Assembly (NCBI RefSeq): GCF_000716535.1
Contig: NZ_JNWV01000036.1
Span: forward strand, 186,001 to 250,000
Length of the DNA stretch: 64,000 nt
Reading direction: 5' to 3'
Origin: Streptomyces flaveolus
Lineage (GTDB): Bacteria > Actinomycetota > Actinomycetes > Streptomycetales > Streptomycetaceae
Under the pieces are notes generated by a model. It worked only from the letters and a program-made list of their open reading frames with translations, was not told where the DNA came from and did no database searches. Position numbers and translations under genes: made by a program. Positions 1 to 9,239 of this stretch are shown piece by piece; within the stretch, counting starts at the first letter, position 1, and the number at the start of each line of letters is the position of its first letter.

Positions 1-515
1 ACGAAGAGCGCATCGGGGTCCACCTGGACGCGCGGGTAGCGTTCGGCGAGCTGCTCGCAGTGTGCCCAGTGCGTCGTCGCCCGACGACGGTCGAGCATTC
101 CCAGACGCGCGAGCACGAACGCGCCGGTGCACATCGAGGCGATCCGCTTCGACCGCTGGACCAAGTGGCCGGCGGCGTCCACCAGTGCCGGAATCGTGTC
201 GGGCGTCGGCTCCTCGGGCTTTGCATAGGTTTGCGGATCGGAGTCAGGAGGGACGCCTCCCGGGATGATGACGGTGTCCAGATCGCCCACCAGCGCGCCC
301 GCCTCGACGTCGACGCCGAGGCGTAGGAACGACGTGGTATCGACCGACCGGCCGGTTGGCGAGGCAAGCAGTACGTCGTAGCCCGCACCGAAATCGTTGG
401 CACGCGCAAGTACCTCCAGGGATGTCGCGACATCCTGCAGGGTCACCTTGTCGTACACCAGGAAGACGATGCGCCGCCGTGTGGCCGAGACACTGGTTCC
501 GATACCCGCTGTCAT
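1..515 (-). CDS. GlxA-type transcriptional regulator, N-terminal part (cut by window edge)
   Basis: The frame opens with ATG at 513-515 and runs off the window, about 171 residues visible. The protein has a DJ-1/PfpI-like fold: an RRRIVFLVYDKVTLQDVA start, a VIIPGG turn, and a nucleophile-elbow-like SMCTGAFVLA segment followed by the TTHW motif. This is the N-terminal half of GlxA/FtrA-type regulators, which normally carry a C-terminal AraC helix-turn-helix of about 100 residues, here outside the window. Such proteins are cytoplasmic DNA-binding regulators; the ligand cannot be deduced. No partner gene is visible upstream of its start. The family call is firm, the target is unknown. Confidence 0.85.
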   Translation of the reverse strand, partial: MTAGIGTSVSATRRRIVFLVYDKVTLQDVATSLEVLARANDFGAGYDVLLASPTGRSVDTTSFLRLGVDVEAGALVGDLDTVIIPGGVPPDSDPQTYAKPEEPTPDTIPALVDAAGHLVQRSKRIASMCTGAFVLARLGMLDRRRATTHWAHCEQLAERYPRVQVDPDALF

Positions 516-732
516 GGCAGTCCGCCTTGCAGTCGAGGGTCACTGGGTATGAACGAGGGCGTCCTCTCGGCGGCGTGCCGTGCCACGTCGTCGACCGATC
601 CGAAGGCGGCGGTTCTGGTACCAGGCCCCCGTGGCGCCTCGGCCTTCCTCGACTGCCTCCGCCCTACCCGTACACACCACCCCTCTTGTGGTGATGCCAG
701 ACGTCAGCGTCCGAGGCCAGGAAGTGAAATGT

Positions 733-759
733 GTACATCTGTGTACGAAGTATAACTTC
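733..759. promoter_or_regulatory. Two adjacent small inverted repeats in an otherwise empty 430-nt gap
   Basis: GTACA (733-737) and TGTAC (742-746) form a dyad with a 4-nt spacer, directly followed by GAAGT (747-751) and ACTTC (755-759) with a 3-nt spacer. The block is AT-rich against its surroundings and may be an operator or recombination remnant. No gene was seen between 516 and 942. Confidence 0.3.
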
Positions 760-942
760 AGGTATGTGGCTACGACAGCGAGCCCCTGAGGCCGGCACGC
801 GCGTGGACCGGAGCGGTGCCCCTGCAGATCGAGCGCGGGCGGAGGCCGGCCGACGTGCTCCGCGGCCGCGGCGCAGGGGCCGGCGGAGGTCGACTGGCTG
901 GTGACGGTGGAGTCCACGATCGTGCGGGCCCTGGCACGAGTG

Positions 943-975
943 ACCGGCCGCCGCCCTCATCGGGCGGCGGCCGGT
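943..975 (-). terminator. Terminator-like hairpin after the subtilisin gene
   Basis: A perfect 14-bp GC stem (943-956 with 962-975) and a 5-nt loop lie 20 nt downstream of the stop codon of the minus-strand protease. There is no long U tract, which is usual for Streptomyces. Confidence 0.7.
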
Positions 976-995
976 TCATTGTGGGGCGGGGGATG

Positions 996-3386
996 TCAGA
1001 AGGTGAGCGTCCAGCTGTCGATGGTGCCTGTGGAACCCGCGGAGACGTCCTCGACGTGGAGTTTCCAGGTGCCGGAAGCCGGGGAGGTGCCGGCGTCGAC
1101 GGTGTAGTTCTTCCTGATGGTCTGGCCGGTGTCCTCCGCGGAGTCCGCCTTCACCAGGTACGCCTTGCCGTTCGGGTCCAGGAGTTGGATCTTCAGGTCG
1201 CCGCGCCGCTCGTGCCGCGCTTCCACATGGATCTTGAGTTCCTTGGACGCGTTGCCGGAGAAGCCGCTGATGGAGATCGGTGAGTCCACGGAGCCGGAGT
1301 CGGGGATGGCGTGGCTGGTCTGGTTCTCGTTCGACGGGAATGCCAGCGACCAGGCGGTGAGGAATCCTCTGGAGCCCCCGTCGATGTCCTGGACGAGGAG
1401 TTTCCAGGTCCCGTCGGCAGGGGAGGCGCTGGAGTCGACCGTGTAGGTGGTGTCGAGGGTGCCGCCGGCCTCGGTCGGGGACGCCGCCCTGAGGGGGTAC
1501 GTGTGTCCGTCAGGGCCCACCAGGTCGATCTTCAGGTCGCCGAGCCATTCGTGCGTGGCACCGATGTGCACGCGCATGGCCCCCGGGGCCTTGCCGGTGA
1601 ACCCGTCTACGGTGATCTGCGAGGTGAGAGTGCCCGGGTCGGGGATGAGGTAGGACCCGGTCTTCTCGAAGGAGTTGGCGAAGAGGAGGGACCAGGAGGT
1701 GAGGGTGCCGGTGGCGCCTGCCGCGGTGTCCTGGACGACCAGCTTCCAGGTGCCGCTCGCCGCGGCGGTGCTCGCGTCGACGAAGTAGCTGGCGTCGAGG
1801 GCGCCGCTGCCGTCTGTGGACAGCGGCTTGAGGGGGTACGTCTGGCCGTCCGGGGCGACCAGATCGATCCTGACCTGACCGCGCGAGTTGTGTGTGCCGG
1901 TCACGGCCACCTTCATCGATCTGGAGGCGGTGCCGGGAACGCCGTCGACCGTGATCGGCGCCTCGATGGTTCCCACGTCGGGGATGGAGTAGTGCTTCTC
2001 GTTGATGACCTTGGTGGGGCGGGGCTTGGGGTCCGGTGCGGGTTCCGGTGCGGATCCGCCGAGCGCCTGGCCGATGTCGATACGGGGGGTGGTGGCGCCG
2101 GTGTAGGTGATGGGCTTGCCGGTGTTGGTCAGCCGTGCCTCAAGGTCCGCCATGCTCTCGTGGGGGAACGCCTGGCGGAGGATCGCCAGGGCGCCGGCGA
2201 CGTGGGGGGTGGCCATGGAGGTGCCGTTCATGGAGGCGTAAGTGCCGCCGGGAACGGAGGAGACGATGGCGGTGCCGGGGGCGAAGTAGTCCAACAGCAG
2301 GCCCCGATTGGTGAAGGAGGCCAGCTCGTCCTCATCGGTGGTGGCGCCGACGGTGACGGCGGAGGAGACACAGCCGGGGGCGGTGACGGCGTCGGCGTAA
2401 CCGTTGTTGCCGGCCGCGACGACGGTCGCGACGCCCTGCGTGAGCAGGTTGTCGATGATCAGCTTGCGGGGGTCGGAGGTGCATTCGGAGGTCCAGTGTC
2501 CGGCACCCAGGGACAGGTTCACGGCGGCGACGTTGGTTCCGGCCGCCTTCAGCTCGGAGACCTTCTCCAGTCCCTTGATCTGGGAGCTGGTGAAGCTGAG
2601 CGCGCACGGGCTGGCGCCATCTCCGCAGACCGTGTCGTCGTCGAATCGGGAGAACACCTGGATGGCGATGATGTCAGCGCCGGGGGCGACACCGTGTGCG
2701 GGTGCGCCGCTGATGCCGGTGCCGTCACCGGCGGCGATCCCGGCGACGTGGGTGCCGTGGGAACAGGCGTCGCCCATCGTGGCGCACGGCCCCGACTCGG
2801 AGTCCGCGCTGCCGGCGCCCTCTTGTTCAGTGGTGCCGTCGGGGCAGAGGCTGGTGGCCCCCGAGGTGGCGTCGTCGACGGAGAAACACGCCTCGGTCTT
2901 GACACGGTTGCCGAGGAAGGGGTGCTTGGTGGCGACTCCGGTATCGAGGATGGCTATCGAGGTGCCCGCGCCGGTCTTGCCCGCCGCATAGGCCTTGTCA
3001 CCGCCGATCAGGGGGACGCTCTGGTCCAGGGTCGGTGGCACCGGTGTGTCCTCGGTGATGCTGACCACGCGCGGGTTGGCGGCCAGCTTGTCCAGGCCGC
3101 CCTTGTCGACCCTGAGCGTGACCAACGGCAGCTTGTCGAAAGACTGCATCTTCTTGCCGACGGTCGCCGCGTCGGGCAGGTCCGCGCGGTTCTTGGTGAC
3201 GACGTTGACGCGGACGGTGCCGTCGCCTCGCGTCTTCGCGCGCAGCGACGCGTCGACCGGGTCGTGCTGCGCGGCCGAGGCCGATGTCGGGCTGGTGTCG
3301 GGCATGGGGCTGGCGCCCGCCGGTATCGCGGTGAACACCAGGGCTGCCGCCGCGGCGGCGATGATGCCTCGTATGGGTCTGGTCAC
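996..3386 (-). CDS. Secreted S8 family serine peptidase with three P domains
   Basis: A 796-residue subtilisin-like protease. A GTG start at 3386 follows a GGTGGAG ribosome-binding site and opens a Sec signal peptide (basic start, Ala-rich core, cleavage near ASPMPD). An inhibitor-like propeptide follows (about residues 45-115). The catalytic triad is visible as Asp148 (AILDTG), His210 (HGTHVAG) and Ser390 (GTSMATPHVAG), with the oxyanion Asn in AAGNNG. A Pro-rich linker (about 450-462) leads to three tandem P/Homo-B domains (about 465-570, 575-680 and 690-796), each starting with an IPD-G motif. Three P domains is more than the usual one or two. It is probably a secreted scavenging protease. 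Monocistronic, with its own terminator. Confidence 0.94.
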   Translation of the reverse strand: MTRPIRGIIAAAAAALVFTAIPAGASPMPDTSPTSASAAQHDPVDASLRAKTRGDGTVRVNVVTKNRADLPDAATVGKKMQSFDKLPLVTLRVDKGGLDKLAANPRVVSITEDTPVPPTLDQSVPLIGGDKAYAAGKTGAGTSIAILDTGVATKHPFLGNRVKTEACFSVDDATSGATSLCPDGTTEQEGAGSADSESGPCATMGDACSHGTHVAGIAAGDGTGISGAPAHGVAPGADIIAIQVFSRFDDDTVCGDGASPCALSFTSSQIKGLEKVSELKAAGTNVAAVNLSLGAGHWTSECTSDPRKLIIDNLLTQGVATVVAAGNNGYADAVTAPGCVSSAVTVGATTDEDELASFTNRGLLLDYFAPGTAIVSSVPGGTYASMNGTSMATPHVAGALAILRQAFPHESMADLEARLTNTGKPITYTGATTPRIDIGQALGGSAPEPAPDPKPRPTKVINEKHYSIPDVGTIEAPITVDGVPGTASRSMKVAVTGTHNSRGQVRIDLVAPDGQTYPLKPLSTDGSGALDASYFVDASTAAASGTWKLVVQDTAAGATGTLTSWSLLFANSFEKTGSYLIPDPGTLTSQITVDGFTGKAPGAMRVHIGATHEWLGDLKIDLVGPDGHTYPLRAASPTEAGGTLDTTYTVDSSASPADGTWKLLVQDIDGGSRGFLTAWSLAFPSNENQTSHAIPDSGSVDSPISISGFSGNASKELKIHVEARHERRGDLKIQLLDPNGKAYLVKADSAEDTGQTIRKNYTVDAGTSPASGTWKLHVEDVSAGSTGTIDSWTLTF

Positions 3387-3455
3387 GTGCTACTCCACCG
3401 AACAAAAGTGCAGGAGGGGGAAGGAGGGGTGGTGCGGGTGCGCAGGCCGCGAAAA

Positions 3456-3494
3456 GGGGCCGGGCGGCGAGGAGTTCTCGCACCGCCCGGCCCC
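3456..3494 (-). terminator. Terminator after the phospholipase gene
   Basis: A 12-bp perfect stem (3456-3467 with 3483-3494) and 15-nt loop, about 55 nt past the stop of the minus-strand phospholipase gene and before the protease promoter region. Confidence 0.65.
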
Positions 3495-3548
3495 GGGGCC
3501 TCTCTACAGGAAGGCCCTGGCGCTCAGCAGGCTGAGACAGCTGATTGA

Positions 3549-5132
3549 TCAGTGGGTCGCGTCTGCGCCGTTCTTCGGATTCCCGCCGAACCGACTGGAG
3601 ACGGCACTGTAGTAGATCCAGGCCTCGGCACGGCAGAAGCTCCTTGCCCAATAGGCCGCGCAGGTTTGGTTCGCGAGCAGGTCGTAGAACGCGCGGTCGG
3701 CGTCGAGCTTCCTGTTCGGGTTCATCCAGTACCAGAACTTCTTGTACCAGTTACCTATGACACCGTAGGCGTAGTCATGCCCGTCGCACGCGGTGCGGAA
3801 ATCGTAGCCAAACGGCTTGTCCGGCGCGTTGGTGCAGTGGTCGTGGGTGATGCCTATGATCCAGCGGTGGTTGGGAAGCTGCTTGCTCTGGGGATTATGC
3901 CAGCCGTAGTGAGCGACCTGCGTGGTGCAGTCGTAGTACTGGTGCCAAATCCACCTCTGGGCCAGGTCGCAGTGCTTCGGGCTGGCAGCGTCCGAAAAAA
4001 GAGCAGGCGCATCAGGCTCATCGGTGGGCAGGGTGATGGGCTCGCTCGAGCTGGGCGGTGGCGTGCCGACGGTCTGTACCGCATCTGGAGCGGCGGCGTC
4101 ACCGACGTAGTTCAGGTCCCATTGATCAGCGGGGGTGGCTACGGTGGCCAGCCGGTCGTTGGTGTCGTAGGTGTAGGTGTTCAGGTCGGTGCCCGCGGCC
4201 GGGTTGGTGACCTTGCGGAGCAGTCCGGAGCCGTCGTAGGAGTAGCTGGCCACGGTCTGCACGGTCTGCCCGGAGGTGACGGTGATGTTCTTCACCTGGC
4301 CGGTCACGTCGCCGAGGGTTTCACCGGAAGCGGTGGTTGCGGTGGCGTAGTTGACCTTGACGGACTGCGGTGTCTCGACCGACGCGGGGTCCTTGATGGT
4401 TGACACGCGGCCGACGCTGTCATAGGAGACCGTGGACTGCCCGTACGTCTTGTTACCCACGCCCGTCACACGCCAGTTGTCGCCGCCGCCGCCGACCTGC
4501 TTGTACGTGTAGGTGGGCTTGAGGTCGGCCGCAGCGATCGGGTTGCCCAGCGAGTCCACGGGGACGTCGTCGTCCACGACGGGCGTGGTCAGGTCGATGT
4601 TCAGCGTCTCCACGACGGTCGTCTTCAGATCACCGGCGAGATCGTCCCACTTGCTGGTCTCGACCAGCTTGGAACCGTCGGCGGACGTGTAGGTGTTGAC
4701 GCTGCCGCCGTTGACGCCGTCGACGGAGTCGGTCAGGTTGTAGCGGAAGGACTCGTCGACGTCCAGATCCGTCGTCGTGATCCAGCCCGAGCCGAAAGTC
4801 AGCTTGCGGTTCAGCTGGCCGCCGAGGAACTCGGCATCCCAGCTCGGGCCGAACACACCGAGGTCCGACCGGTTGGTGGGGGCGTCCTGCGCCTGCGAGA
4901 CGCCCTGGAGCTGACCGACGACCGAGTGGGAGCGGCCCACCAGGCCCGCCGATGTGTCGGTCTCGTTGATCTGGAAGCTGTCGCTCGCGGACTGATATGT
5001 GCCGGGTCCTATTGGCTGGACCGTGCCTTCGGCAAGGGGCTGGTCGGGCACCTCGGTGGCTGAGGCGGGCTGCAGTGGTGCCAGCAATGTCAGCCCCAAT
5101 GCGGCCACGACAGGAAGTGCGATTCTGCGCAC
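3549..5132 (-). CDS. Secreted YD-repeat protein with C-terminal prokaryotic phospholipase A2 domain
   Basis: 527 residues from a GTG start at 5132 behind a GAGGGAG site. A signal peptide (about 1-26) ends at ASATEV. The middle (about 80-350) has RHS/YD-repeat character, for example SYDSVGRVSTIKD, YSYDGSGLLRKVTNP and YTYDTNDRLATVATP. After an acidic-Pro linker, the last 135 residues match prokaryotic phospholipase A2: Cys pairs plus the CDGHDYAYG catalytic segment with His452 and Asp453, and a GYDFRTACD calcium-loop-like stretch. Secreted Streptomyces PLA2 enzymes are normally small stand-alone proteins, and RHS proteins are normally about 2000 residues, so this is a miniature RHS-toxin arrangement. 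It could be an effector or simply an exported lipase with a degenerate carrier. No immunity gene was recognised beside it. Confidence 0.83.
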   Translation of the reverse strand: MRRIALPVVAALGLTLLAPLQPASATEVPDQPLAEGTVQPIGPGTYQSASDSFQINETDTSAGLVGRSHSVVGQLQGVSQAQDAPTNRSDLGVFGPSWDAEFLGGQLNRKLTFGSGWITTTDLDVDESFRYNLTDSVDGVNGGSVNTYTSADGSKLVETSKWDDLAGDLKTTVVETLNIDLTTPVVDDDVPVDSLGNPIAAADLKPTYTYKQVGGGGDNWRVTGVGNKTYGQSTVSYDSVGRVSTIKDPASVETPQSVKVNYATATTASGETLGDVTGQVKNITVTSGQTVQTVASYSYDGSGLLRKVTNPAAGTDLNTYTYDTNDRLATVATPADQWDLNYVGDAAAPDAVQTVGTPPPSSSEPITLPTDEPDAPALFSDAASPKHCDLAQRWIWHQYYDCTTQVAHYGWHNPQSKQLPNHRWIIGITHDHCTNAPDKPFGYDFRTACDGHDYAYGVIGNWYKKFWYWMNPNRKLDADRAFYDLLANQTCAAYWARSFCRAEAWIYYSAVSSRFGGNPKNGADATH

Positions 5133-5443
5133 CGTCTCCCTCTCGGTTCAAGTCGACCTGCGATGGTTACAGGTCTGGATGTGGATGTTCTGTCTTGCGT
5201 GGTCATCTCACAGCCCGGGTGTACGGCTGTGCTGTCCTTGGGTGCTTGCCAACGGTGAAGGCGTACTCGCTGTTGCGCTTGCGGACGCATGGCTTCAGCC
5301 GCCGGTGTTGCCCCTTGGTCAAGAGGTCGGCCAGGGCGGCACGACCGATCGCGCCGACGTGCGGCTAACGAGGGACTTGGCCTCTTCTTTCAGATGACTG
5401 TGCGCAACAGCGACGAAGGTCTCAGACGCCGTTGCGATGAGCA
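5133..5443. other. Intergenic stretch without a recognised gene
   Basis: Upstream region of the phospholipase gene, leading into transposase debris. No coding pattern, convincing promoter or RNA gene was seen. Confidence 0.4.
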
Positions 5444-5845
5444 TCAGTCATATTGCTTAGACCGTGTCCTATATGGTGAGGCGGACGAGACGCTCGTAAA
5501 CAGCAGATGTCTGCGCACGCCGATGCGCTTGCCCCAAAGCCCGTCGCCGCAAATGAGGAGGGTGGGCATCAGATACAGACGCCGGTCGTTCAGCGCCCGC
5601 CAGCGGTCGGTTGCACGGAGGAGGAAGACGGCGACCTGACAGTTCTCCGTGCGTCGGTGCCGAAGTACTGCCGCTGCACCCCGGCCGACCGCGTCCCCTG
5701 CTTCGAAACGTGTGTCGTCCACGACCAGGACGGCGTCGGGATCGCCGGGATCGCCGAGCACCTCATCGGCGTCCCACTCGACCCGGTTCAGCATCCGTGG
5801 CAAGGCCGGGCTGCCTGGTCGGTAACCAGCTGAGGGAGCCGGCAT
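5444..5845 (-). pseudogene. IS701-like transposase remnant
   Basis: The minus strand preserves scattered IS701-family DDE transposase motifs: LNRVEWDADEV, GDPDAVLVVDDT (the first catalytic Asp region) and RTENCQVAVFL followed by RALNDRRLYL. The segments between them are shortened and the frame then runs into unrelated sequence. The whole enzyme would be about 400 residues; about 130 remain. No terminal repeats were identified, so this is dead IS debris. The family call rests on motif order and spacing. Confidence 0.6.
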
Positions 5846-6089
5846 CCGGCACGTTCATCCGTACCCGCCTGGGCAGGTCCGCGCGTCGGCCGGCACAGGG
5901 CGGCCACATCGCGCGGGTCCGCCTCCGTGGAGCAGTCAGCCGCGGGCCGGGTCCCGCACCGCCCGTCGGCTACAAACCACAGGCCAGTTGGATGTCCGGT
6001 GCGGGCCGATCACGCCAAGGGAAGCTGACCAAGCGGCCGACCGCGGTCGGCCTCCGTGGGGTGTTGATGCCTCCGATACTGGCCCCTGA

Positions 6090-6550
6090 TCAACGGCCGA
6101 GCAGCACCACCTGAGCACTCGGCCCCGAGTGCGCCACCCGACCGGACCGCGCCACCGTGCCCACCCGGTCGTCGAGGGGAACGCTGAGATGCGCGGCGCA
6201 GGCGGCGGAAGAGACGAGGGAGTACTCCAGGACTCCCGGGCGGGCCGGCACACCTCCCTCGCCGGCCGGCCCGCCCAGGCCCGGATCAGTCGTCCGGCAG
6301 GGCTGTCCGTACGCGTTGAACATGGCCCGGCCCGGCGCCGCCGGCGACCAGCCGCTGGGGAAGGGCCTCCCCGGCGCACACGATCGTCTCCAGGTACGGC
6401 AGTTCCGCTCCGGCACCATCGCGAGAACGCTCGGGGCAGGGTGACGTGGGTGATCCGGGCCTCGGCGAGGAAATCGCCCAGGCCGGGCCCGTACAGGACG
6501 TCACGGCGCGGAAACAGCTCCAGGGGGGCGCGCCCGTCCACGACAGTCAC
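6090..6550 (-). pseudogene. Remnant of an NRPS adenylation domain
   Basis: Reading the minus strand across three frames recovers adenylation-domain motifs in order: DFLAEARITHVTLP, then ELPYLETIVCAGEALPQRLV, then a short FNAYG (the A5 region, normally N-A/V-YGPTE). Frameshifts separate the pieces, and no condensation or carrier domain follows. It is a decayed fragment of a non-ribosomal peptide synthetase or stand-alone adenylating enzyme. The flanks 5846-6089 and 6551-6830 show nothing recognisable. The order of motifs makes chance similarity unlikely, but no complete domain remains. Confidence 0.55.
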
Positions 6551-6830
6551 GTCAGCCGGGAACGCCCCGCCACGGCCTTTCGTCGAACGGGGTCCGGCGT
6601 AACCCGCTGCTGCGGCACAGCGGCCCGGGAGGAGTCAGCACGTTGTCTTTTCGGAAGGGGACACGAGTCCGGCACACACGCGATCGGCGGCCCAGGAACA
6701 CTCGAAACACTTCCGTTGTCGCTGCCGAGACCACAAGCGTGACTCGTGGTGTGGGCTGCATCACAACGCTCGGCTTTCCCGTTCCTACGTCCCATCCGTA
6801 ATCTGTCAGGCGAGCAACTGGGCGGGAGAC

Positions 6831-8576
6831 GTGGACTATTCACAGAGTGCGGGCGTTGGTCTGGTACTTGCCGGGCGCTACCGGCTGATTGAGCCCATCG
6901 GCAGCGGCGGGATGGGCAGGGTGTGGCGCGCGCACGACGAAGTGCTGCACCGGACCGTCGCGGTGAAAGAGCTGACCCTGGGCGGTTACGTCTCCGAGGC
7001 CGACCGGACCATGCTGCACCAGCGGACCCAGACAGAGGCCAGGGCCGCGGCCCGGATCACGCATCCCGGGGTCGTCACCGTCCACGACGTCCTCTACCAC
7101 GACGACCGCCCTTGGATCGTCATGCAGTACGTCGACGGTCCGTCCCTCGCCGACGCGGCCAGGGAAACCGGCCTGATCGACGGTCGGGAGGCGGCCAGGA
7201 TCGGGCTGCGGGTATTGGCCGCGCTGCGGGCCGCGCATGCCGCCGGGGTGCTCCACCGCGACGTCAAGCCCGGAAACGTCCTCCTCGCGCGCGACGGCAA
7301 CATCCTCCTCAGCGACTTCGGCATTGCCGCCATCGAAGGAGACTCCACGATCACCAGGACCGGTGAAATCGTCGGGTCCCTGGACTACATGGCGCCCGAA
7401 CGGCTACGAGGCAGCGAGCCGGATCCCGCGGCCGACCTCTGGTCCCTGGGCGCGACGCTCTACACGGCGGTGCAGGGGTACTCACCCTTCCGCCGCAACT
7501 CGCCGATCGCCACCATGCAGGCTGTCGTCACCGAGGAGCCGCCCCATCCCGACCGGGCGGGCCCGCTCGCACCGGTGATCGCGGCACTGCTTTCCAAGGA
7601 CCCGGCGTCGCGGCCGGGCGCAGCGGAGGCGGAACGGCTGCTGCGCGACGTACTTGAGGGCCGGGAGGTCGACGCGACCCAGGCAGGCGTACCGACACAG
7701 GGCGCGGCGAACGGCTACGGGCTGTCCGGCACGGGGCAGTTGCCTCCTGTCGACTCGTCAGGGTCGACTGGGCGGACGTACGCGCCGGCGTACGCCACCG
7801 GGCCTGCGCACACGAAGGGGCCCCGGAACGCCACTGGTCCCACGCGAGCCACCGAGTCCACGCACGCCGCCGGGTCCGTGGCGCCGCGGGGCCGCGTCCG
7901 TGGCGGTCGACGCACCATGCTGGTCGCGCTGCTTGTCGCGGTGGGTGTCGGGGCCACGGCGGTCTTCGCCGGACTGCAGTACGCCAACGGGAGCGACGAG
8001 GGGGCGAGTGGAGTCAGGACGACCGGCCTCACGCCGCAGAGTCCCGGCACACAGAACGACAGATCGACGGTTCGGCGGGCGCCGACCGACCGTGCCTCGG
8101 ACGCCAGGTCGGTCCCCGCCGGTTGGGAACGCATCAACGCCCCGGAGGGCAGCCTCTGGGTCCCCAAGGGCTGGACTCGTCAGACGGACAGCGACCAGAT
8201 CGAGTACAGCCCGGACGGCGGCAACCACCTCCTCCGCATCAGCGTCGACTCCACGCCCGACTACCCCACCCCCCGCGCGCACCTGCTGCATCTGGAAAAG
8301 CTGTATCGGACCCTCGACGGCTACCAGCAGATCCGGTTCGGCACCAACAACTTCCGTGACGAGGCGAACGCCGTGCTATGGGAGTTCACCTGGATCCAGA
8401 AGCCGGAGGAGGGCCCTGCGGGACCACGCCGAATCATCGACCAGGTCTATGACTCGGACGACGGCGGCATCGAGTACGGGATCCTCATGGAGGGCCCCGC
8501 GGATGACTGGTCTCAGACGCAGAAGCAGTTCGACACCGTCCTGCGCGGCTGGCAACCCGCGAGCCACCAAGGCTGA
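6831..8576 (+). CDS. Membrane-anchored PknB-like serine/threonine protein kinase
   Basis: 581 residues from a GTG start. The N-terminal kinase domain (about 15-275) has the glycine loop IGSGGMGRV, Lys46 (VAVKE), the HRD loop with Asp144 (LHRDVKPGN), DFG at 162-164 and the APERL motif, so it should be active. A low-complexity Thr/Pro/Gly linker (about 285-355) leads to one transmembrane helix (about 360-383) and an extracellular domain of about 190 residues with no PASTA repeats. This topology fits an Hanks-type receptor kinase sensing an external signal. The external domain ends in a conserved-looking WERIN...GWTRQ and DDGGIEYGIL region of unknown ligand. No substrate or phosphatase gene sits next to it. 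Confidence 0.93.
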   Translation: MDYSQSAGVGLVLAGRYRLIEPIGSGGMGRVWRAHDEVLHRTVAVKELTLGGYVSEADRTMLHQRTQTEARAAARITHPGVVTVHDVLYHDDRPWIVMQYVDGPSLADAARETGLIDGREAARIGLRVLAALRAAHAAGVLHRDVKPGNVLLARDGNILLSDFGIAAIEGDSTITRTGEIVGSLDYMAPERLRGSEPDPAADLWSLGATLYTAVQGYSPFRRNSPIATMQAVVTEEPPHPDRAGPLAPVIAALLSKDPASRPGAAEAERLLRDVLEGREVDATQAGVPTQGAANGYGLSGTGQLPPVDSSGSTGRTYAPAYATGPAHTKGPRNATGPTRATESTHAAGSVAPRGRVRGGRRTMLVALLVAVGVGATAVFAGLQYANGSDEGASGVRTTGLTPQSPGTQNDRSTVRRAPTDRASDARSVPAGWERINAPEGSLWVPKGWTRQTDSDQIEYSPDGGNHLLRISVDSTPDYPTPRAHLLHLEKLYRTLDGYQQIRFGTNNFRDEANAVLWEFTWIQKPEEGPAGPRRIIDQVYDSDDGGIEYGILMEGPADDWSQTQKQFDTVLRGWQPASHQG

Positions 8577-8640
8577 GGACGCGACCGTCACGGCTCTGAC
8601 TCCGGTGGGCTGGCCAGCGTCAGGAACCCCGAGCCGAGGT

Positions 8641-8718
8641 GGGTGGCGGGGGCGGGATGTGAACCACGCGACCTCTGGGTTATGAGCCCGGCGAGCTACC
8701 GAGCTGCTCCACCCCGCG
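8641..8718 (-). tRNA. Degenerate tRNA-fMet(CAT) copy
   Basis: The minus strand reads as an initiator tRNA: CGCGGGG acceptor start, intact D arm, CTCATAA anticodon loop, then a T arm and NACC-like end. Defects are visible. The T stem has an extra base, the T loop reads TTCACAT instead of TTCAAAT, and one anticodon-stem pair is a C-A mismatch. The 3' end encodes ACCC, not ACCA. It is probably a decayed duplicate, such as a relic of integration at a tRNA gene, though a scanner may still score it as tRNA-Met. Confidence 0.6.
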
Positions 8719-8721
8719 TCG

Positions 8722-8810
8722 GTGTCTTCAGCGTACGGGACGCCAACCTCCAGAGCGCGCGGCGTGGCCGCGGTGGGTCCGGCGACCGTGCCGGTGGTGG
8801 GGACGGTCAT
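8722..8810 (-). pseudogene. Oligopeptide ABC transporter ATPase 2 (DppF/OppF-like), N-terminal stub
   Basis: ATG at 8808-8810 overlaps the stop of the preceding ATPase remnant in an ATGA arrangement, the usual coupling between the two ATPases of Dpp/Opp transporters. About 30 residues remain (MTVPTTGTVAGP...RALEV), matching the leader just before the first ATPase strand. The reading then breaks at the tRNA-like element. Confidence 0.5.
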
Positions 8811-9239
8811 GAGCGGGCTCCTTCCGCGGACGGTTCGGGCACGTCCGGGGCCGGGGAGACGTTCGGGAAGCCGGGCAGCACCCCCAGGCACGCCGACTGT
8901 CGCCCCGGGGCCGGCCGGCCACAGCTGGACAGGGGTGCTGCCGCAGACGTCGTGCACGTCGGGGCAGCGGGCCGCGAAGGGGCGGCCACGGCCGAGCGCG
9001 GCCGGGTCGGGAGGGTCGCCGGGCAGCCCGGCCGGCGCCATGCGGGAGGCAGGGTCGCCGATGGTGGGGAAGGCGCGTGAGAGCGCTCGGGTGTACGGGT
9101 ACCCGGGGTCGTCCAGGAGCTTCCGGGAGGGCCCGGACTCCACCAGCTCGCCGGCGTACATCACCGCCTTCTCCGAGGTGCGGGGGAGCGACGGAGCGTA
9201 CAGGCGCACAATGAGCGCCGTCCTGGTCTGTTCGCCCAT
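8807..9239 (-). pseudogene. Oligopeptide ABC transporter ATPase 1 (DppD/OppD-like), C-terminal fragment
   Basis: Recognisable C-terminal half: AVMYAGELVESGPS, HPYTR-like GYPYTRALSRAFPTIGD, GLPGDPPDP and the Cys-rich FAARCPDVHDVCG segment typical of the oligopeptide-binding ATPase tail. Walker A, signature and Walker B motifs are absent. A frameshift near 8920-8960 is needed to reach the native ending EPSAEGARS. The next ATPase start overlaps this stop, so the ancestral operon order is still visible even though both genes are dead. Confidence 0.65.

Noticed and set aside
744..765. loxP-like sequence (TACGAAG...ATAACTTC)
   Set aside because: Only short blocks match and the arrangement is inverted relative to loxP; most likely coincidence in an AT-rich patch.
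1311..3548. 745-residue plus-strand open frame opposite the subtilisin gene
   Set aside because: Gly/Val/Asp-rich composition typical of the complement of high-GC coding sequence; the minus strand has a complete protease with signal peptide and triad.
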